This document shows, in pieces, positions 60,473-64,000 of a stretch of 64,000 nt of DNA. The stretch comes from Arthrobacter sp. ok362 (GTDB lineage: Bacteria > Actinomycetota > Actinomycetes > Actinomycetales > Micrococcaceae): NCBI RefSeq assembly GCF_900102785.1, contig NZ_FNGC01000009.1, forward strand, positions 124,001 through 188,000, given 5' to 3'. A model generated the notes under the pieces. The model ran no database searches. It saw nothing but the letters and a program-made list of their open reading frames with translations, and was not told where the DNA came from. The position numbers were made by a program, and so were the translations under genes. Numbering within the stretch: position 1 is the first letter of the stretch; each line of letters starts with the position of its first letter.

Positions 60473-62551
60473 GTGACACAGCTCATTACTACCGAACTGG
60501 TCGAGCTCGACCAGAATCTGGGCAGCTCGCCCGAGGACGTGATCCGGCATCTGGCAGGCAGAGTTTCAGACACCGGACGCGCCACCGAGGCCGAAGGCCT
60601 CTTCGCCGACGCCTTTGCCCGGGAATCCAAGACAGCCACGGGCGTCCCAGGCGGCATCGCGATCCCGCACTGCCGCTCGACGGCGGTCACCGAACCCACG
60701 CTGGCAATGGCGCGGCTGTCCCAGCCGGTCGATTTCGGCGCCAAGGACGGGCCCGCGGACATCATTTTCTTCATCGCGGCTCCTGAAGGTGCGGACCAAG
60801 AGCACTTGAAGCTGCTTTCGAAGCTGGCGCGGTCGCTGATCAAGAAGGACTTCACGGCCAGCCTGCGTGCCGCGACCTCCCAGGCGGAGATCGTCGAACT
60901 CGTCGACGCCGCCCTGGCGGACAAGCCGGCCGCCCAAACCCCAGCCGAAGCGACCGCCGCCACGGGCGCAGCCGTCGCGGGTCCCGCCGCGGGCGCTGCG
61001 GGAGAAGGCGCCGGCGCAGCGAAGGCCAAGGGGCCCAAGCGCCTCGTCGCCGTTACGGCCTGCCCCACCGGCATCGCCCACACCTACATGGCCGCCGACT
61101 CGCTCGTTGCCGCGGCCAAGGAGGTCGGCGTGGACCTGCAGGTCGAAACCCAGGGGTCCTCCGGTGCCAAGGCTCTTGACCCCGCCGTGATCGCCGCCGC
61201 CGATGCCGTGATCTTCGCCGTGGACGTCGATGTGCGCGGCAAGGAGCGCTTCGCCGGCATGCCGGTGATCAACGCGCCGGTCAAGCGCGGTATCGACGAG
61301 CCGGACAGGATGGTCGCAGAAGCCCTCGCCGCCGCGGACAACCCGCACGCCCGCCGCGTGCCCCACTTCGGCGCCGAGGAGCAGGCCGAACTGGCGGCCG
61401 AGGAAAAGAGCGAGCACATTGGCACGAAGCTGAAGAAGGCGCTGCTCACAGGTGTCAGCTACATGATCCCGTTCGTGGCAGGCGGCGGTCTGCTGATCGC
61501 CCTCGGCTTCCTGTTGGGCGGCTACAACATCACCGCCTTCGCGGACAAGATCCTGGCAGAGAACAGCCTCTTCAACTTGCCCACCGTGTACCCGGAACTG
61601 GCGTGGGGCCCGCTGGGCGCCTTCCTGGGTGCCGTGTTCTTCAAGATCGGCGCCCTGTCCCTAGGCTTCCTCGTGCCCGCGCTGGCCGGCTACATCGCCT
61701 ACGCCATCGCCGACCGGCCCGGCATCGCCCCGGGCTTCGTGTCCGGCGCCGTTGCCGTCTTCATGGGCGCAGGGTTCCTCGGCGGCATCGTGGGCGGCCT
61801 GATCGCCGGCTACGTGGCACATTCGATCGGCAAGCTCCACGTGGCCCGCTGGCTGCGCGGCCTGATGCCGGTGGTCATCATCCCGCTCGTGGCGTCCATC
61901 GCTGCTTCTGGCCTGCTCTTCGTGTTCCTCGGCAGGTACGTCGCGGCGGTCACCGTCGGGCTCAACAACTGGCTGTCCGGCCTCACCGGCGCCAGCGCCA
62001 TCGCCCTGGGCATTGTCCTGGGCCTGATGATGTGCTTCGACCTTGGCGGTCCGGTCAACAAGGTTGCCTACTCCTTCGCCGTCGCCGGCCTGGGAGCCGC
62101 GTCCATCACCAACCAGGCACCGTGGCAGATCATGGCGGCCGTCATGGCCTCCGGCATGGTCCCGCCGCTGGCAATGGCACTGGCCTCGACCATCCTGAAC
62201 AAGAGGCTCTTCAGCCTGGCGGAGCAGGAAAACGGCAAGGCCGCCTGGCTGCTGGGGGCCTCCTTCATCACCGAAGGCGCCATCCCCTTCGCTGCGGCGG
62301 ACCCGCTCCGCGTCATCCCAGCCAGCATGCTCGGCGGGGCCGTGACCGGTGCCATCTCGATGGCGGCAGGCGTGGGGTCCAAAGCCCCGCACGGCGGAAT
62401 CTTCGTCTTCTTCGCGATCGATAGTTTCCTGTGGTTTGTCATCGCCATCGCGGTCGGTACCGTCGTAGGCGCCTTCGCAGTGATCGGGCTCAAGCGCTGG
62501 GCAGTCAAGAAGCCGGTTGATACGGTGGAAACGGTTCCCGTAGCCGCCTGA
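60473..62551 (+). CDS. fruA: PTS fructose transporter EIIABC
   Basis: 692 residues in the order IIA-IIB-IIC. IIA has the phosphorylated His in GGIAIPHCRS (about residue 66); an Ala-rich linker follows; IIB has the active-site Cys in VTACPTGIAHTYMAADSLV (about residue 195); IIC has eight to nine membrane segments with GSKAPHGGIFVFFAID at the end. GTG 60473 is chosen, with GGAAGG 7 bases upstream; a TTG two codons before it is possible. Takes up fructose as fructose-1-phosphate. Confidence 0.95.
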   Translation: MTQLITTELVELDQNLGSSPEDVIRHLAGRVSDTGRATEAEGLFADAFARESKTATGVPGGIAIPHCRSTAVTEPTLAMARLSQPVDFGAKDGPADIIFFIAAPEGADQEHLKLLSKLARSLIKKDFTASLRAATSQAEIVELVDAALADKPAAQTPAEATAATGAAVAGPAAGAAGEGAGAAKAKGPKRLVAVTACPTGIAHTYMAADSLVAAAKEVGVDLQVETQGSSGAKALDPAVIAAADAVIFAVDVDVRGKERFAGMPVINAPVKRGIDEPDRMVAEALAAADNPHARRVPHFGAEEQAELAAEEKSEHIGTKLKKALLTGVSYMIPFVAGGGLLIALGFLLGGYNITAFADKILAENSLFNLPTVYPELAWGPLGAFLGAVFFKIGALSLGFLVPALAGYIAYAIADRPGIAPGFVSGAVAVFMGAGFLGGIVGGLIAGYVAHSIGKLHVARWLRGLMPVVIIPLVASIAASGLLFVFLGRYVAAVTVGLNNWLSGLTGASAIALGIVLGLMMCFDLGGPVNKVAYSFAVAGLGAASITNQAPWQIMAAVMASGMVPPLAMALASTILNKRLFSLAEQENGKAAWLLGASFITEGAIPFAAADPLRVIPASMLGGAVTGAISMAAGVGSKAPHGGIFVFFAIDSFLWFVIAIAVGTVVGAFAVIGLKRWAVKKPVDTVETVPVAA

Positions 62552-62610
62552 GCCCGTCCTGGACGATTTTTTCAAGCAGATATTCACCATCCTGACTTCA
62601 AGGAGCAGAA

Positions 62611-62892
62611 ATGACCGAACGTAACGCCACCATTGCCAGCCGCGTGGGGCTGCACGCTCGCCCGGCCGCCATCTTCGCCGAGGCTGCAGGCGAGTTCGAC
62701 AACCTCGAGATCACGATTGCCCGTCTGGGTGAGCCGGAGGACGAGGCCATGGACGCAGCGAGCATCCTGTCGCTGATGAGCTTAGGCGCCTCCCACGGCG
62801 AGGTTGTGGTGTTGCGTGCCGAGGGCGAGGGCGCCGACGCGGCACTGGACAGCCTCGTGCAGATCCTTGAGACGGATCACGACGCCGAATAG
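62611..62892 (+). CDS. ptsH: phosphocarrier protein HPr
   Basis: 93 residues. His15 in VGLHARPAA is the phosphorylation site; the SILSLMSLGASHG stretch near residue 50 is the HPr helix 2 region and the regulatory-Ser area. The ATG has AAGGAG about 6 bases upstream. Follows fruA by 59 bases, so HPr is probably produced with the fructose transporter, although it also serves other PTS systems. Confidence 0.95.
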   Translation: MTERNATIASRVGLHARPAAIFAEAAGEFDNLEITIARLGEPEDEAMDAASILSLMSLGASHGEVVVLRAEGEGADAALDSLVQILETDHDAE

Positions 62893-62935
62893 CCTCACCT
62901 TCCGGCCCCGCGCCGGAACACCGGCAGCTTCAGTT

Positions 62936-62970
62936 GGCCCGGCCGCCCCCGATGAGGGGCCGGCCGGGCC
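62936..62970 (+). terminator. hairpin after ptsH
   Basis: GGCCCGGCCGCCCC (62936-62949) pairs with GGGGCCGGCCGGGCC (62956-62970) with one bulged base. A strong stem 44 bases after the ptsH stop. Confidence 0.65.
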
Positions 62971-63033
62971 TTCGCGTTGGTCGGGCTTTCGCGTTGGCCG
63001 GGCCTTCGCGTTGGTCGGGCTATCGCGTTGGCT
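62966..63033 (+). repeat. tandem repeat, 4 x 17 bp
   Basis: Four units of GGGCYWTCGCGTTGGYY (62966, 62983, 63000, 63017), overlapping the end of the ptsH hairpin. Confidence 0.9.
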
Positions 63034-63070
63034 GGGCCGGCCGGGGTGGCTGTACGGAAAACCAGACTTT

Positions 63071-63122
63071 TTGTCAGTGAACTCAGTAAATGCTTGTCAG
63101 TGTCCGGCGGCGCGGCTAGTTT
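63071..63122 (+). promoter_or_regulatory. promoter with direct-repeat operator
   Basis: TTGTCA (63094-63099), 17 bases, TAGTTT (63117-63122). TTGTCAGTG occurs at 63071-63079 and 63094-63102, 23 bases apart, one copy covering the -35 box. It serves the gene at 63195, with a leader of about 65 bases. Confidence 0.55.
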
Positions 63123-63194
63123 GGAATCCCCCGGCGGCACCGTCCGCGGGCCGCCGCCCAAGTGGTTCCCGCCGAAGGAGATGATCGCGCAGCC

Positions 63195-63482
63195 ATGCCA
63201 ACGAAGAAGGGCGAGCCCCGCGGCTCAGAAAGCCCCAGCATCAAGGACCCCGAGCTCTACGAAAAGCTGCTCGAGGACGGCGCCTCCAAGCAAAAAGCCG
63301 CCAGGATCTCCAACGCCGCCGCCAAGCGGGGCCGTTCTTCAGTCGGCCGCAAGGGCGGCAAGGCGGGAGACTACGAGGACTGGACGGTGCCGCAGCTGAA
63401 GGAACGCGCCAAGGAGATCGGCCTCAAGGGCTACTCGGCCAAGAAGAAAAGCGAGCTCATCTCCGCCCTGCGGAACTCCTGA
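63195..63482 (+). CDS. small basic Rho-N/SAP-like protein (DUF7218-like)
   Basis: 95 residues. The first half is KKGEPRGSESPSIKDPELYEKLL-type (DUF7218), the middle KAARISNAAAKRGRSSVGRK, and the end WTVPQLKERAKEIGLKGYSA is a Rho-N/SAP-like nucleic-acid-binding helix-turn-helix. Very rich in Lys. Probably a small DNA- or RNA-binding protein. ATG 63195 is chosen, with GAAGGAG 14 bases upstream, somewhat far. Convergent with the ku gene. Confidence 0.7.
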   Translation: MPTKKGEPRGSESPSIKDPELYEKLLEDGASKQKAARISNAAAKRGRSSVGRKGGKAGDYEDWTVPQLKERAKEIGLKGYSAKKKSELISALRNS

Positions 63483-63517
63483 TCAGGGTGGGCGACGGCG
63501 CCAGCCAGCTTCCGGGC

Positions 63518-64000
63518 TCAGGCACCCTTTCGCGCCGTCTTCGCGGCCGTAGCTTTGGAAGCCGCCGCAGTCTTGGAAGCCCCAGTCCTGGTGGACGCCG
63601 CCTTGCTGGCCGTGGACTTGGCGGCTGTGGACTTGGACGCCGTCGTCTTGGCGGCCGCCTTCGGGGCGGCCTTGGCCGCCGATCCGGAGGCCCGGGCCGG
63701 GGTCTCCGCGGCCCCTCCCCCGCCGCCGCGCTTTTTCTCGATGCTGCGCTTGAGGGCTTCCATCAGGTCGATCACTTCGCCCTCGCCCGCCTCGGCGGGG
63801 GTCCCGAAGGTCTCCTCCGTGTCCAGCGACTCCCCCTTGTCCAGCTTCGCCTCGATCAGCTGGCGCAACTGCTCCTGGTATTCGTCCGTGAACTGGTCCG
63901 GCTCAAAGTCGGAGGCCATCGAATCAACCAGGGCGGCGGACATCTCGCGTTCCTGCGCCGAGATCCGGATGGAGGTCTCGAGGGCGGCAAAGCTGGCCTC
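63518..64000 (-). CDS. ku: Ku protein, 3' part only (end-joining)
   Basis: The window contains the last 160 residues; the rest lies beyond the right edge. SIRISAQEREMSAALVDSMA and YQEQLRQLIEAKLDKGE are the C-terminal Ku core; GEVIDLMEALKRSIEKK is the conserved Ku tail. A Lys/Ala/Ser/Thr-rich tail of about 70 residues follows, of the kind that binds DNA in mycobacterial-type Ku. Ku holds broken DNA ends and recruits LigD for end joining. Confidence 0.93.
   Translation of the reverse strand, partial: EASFAALETSIRISAQEREMSAALVDSMASDFEPDQFTDEYQEQLRQLIEAKLDKGESLDTEETFGTPAEAGEGEVIDLMEALKRSIEKKRGGGGGAAETPARASGSAAKAAPKAAAKTTASKSTAAKSTASKAASTRTGASKTAAASKATAAKTARKGA

Larger units (their letters stand above)
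62893..63194. other. intergenic region with hairpin, tandem repeats and promoter (302 bp)
   Basis: No gene seen. In order it has a terminator hairpin (62936-62970), four 17-bp tandem units (62966-63033), an A+T-rich patch and the promoter for the small basic protein gene. Confidence 0.6.

Noticed and set aside
1..64000. tRNA, rRNA, transposase or phage genes
   Set aside because: No sequence with the expected folds or motifs was found on either strand by reading.

Overview
The window looks like chromosomal DNA of a high-G+C actinobacterium, most likely an Arthrobacter or Pseudarthrobacter relative (Micrococcaceae). The support is very G+C-rich third positions, frequent GTG/TTG starts, many ATGA/GTGA gene overlaps, at least ten starts with a TANNNT box 5-7 bases upstream (the leaderless arrangement common in Actinobacteria), and families typical of that group (DUF6458, Ku, IclR-controlled hut genes, GH65 with beta-phosphoglucomutase). 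The genus is an inference from family recognition. No rRNA, tRNA, CRISPR array, transposase or phage gene was seen.

Layout. 1-4.1 kb: an ABC exporter operon with a LolA-like secreted protein, cut by the left edge. 4.2-8.0 kb: a dikinase with rifamycin-phosphotransferase domain order and a tandem universal stress protein (USP), with a DosR-like box between them. 8.5-11.3 kb: a small FAD/NAD-binding protein, a CopC-like protein and an AzgA-type purine permease. 11.4-17.7 kb: histidine utilisation (hutG, hutH, hutU) with an IclR regulator; a matching 18-bp operator precedes hutG, hutU and the regulator gene. 17.8-26.2 kb: assorted reductases, a tyrosine phosphatase, a three-gene XRE operon, an amino-acid permease, a LysE exporter, a divergent LysR/SDR pair and a spermidine-synthase-like protein. 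26.4-31 kb: a second USP, a zinc alcohol dehydrogenase, a P-type ATPase inside 80-bp direct repeats, and a small three-helix protein.

31-35.4 kb: an unassigned operon of acyl-CoA-dehydrogenase-like protein, PIG-L deacetylase/methyltransferase fusion and glycosyltransferase, next to an O-methyltransferase. 35.4-44.6 kb: thiamine-binding protein, TetR, AzlCD with a DoxX-like protein, a glycerophosphodiesterase, a DUF445 protein, a truncated NarK-like pseudogene, PxpA, and an MFS transporter. 44.6-49.1 kb: GH65 phosphorylase, beta-phosphoglucomutase and a LacI regulator with a perfect operator. 50-57.3 kb: a second unassigned cluster (GT2, DUF2064, methyltransferase, GT87, MTA phosphorylase, epimerase) with a membrane molybdopterin reductase in the middle on the other strand. 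57.9-63.5 kb: a striking array of GGACATGYCC palindromes, then the fructose PTS operon (DeoR regulator, fruK, fruA) and HPr. The right edge holds the 3' part of ku.

Most noteworthy: the phased GGACATGYCC array (58011-58509), the MTA-phosphorylase/glycosyltransferase cluster, the acyl-CoA-dehydrogenase/PIG-L/GT2 cluster, the DosR-like boxes tying the USP/dikinase/ADH genes into a probable low-oxygen module, the hut operators, and two families of small palindromic repeats.
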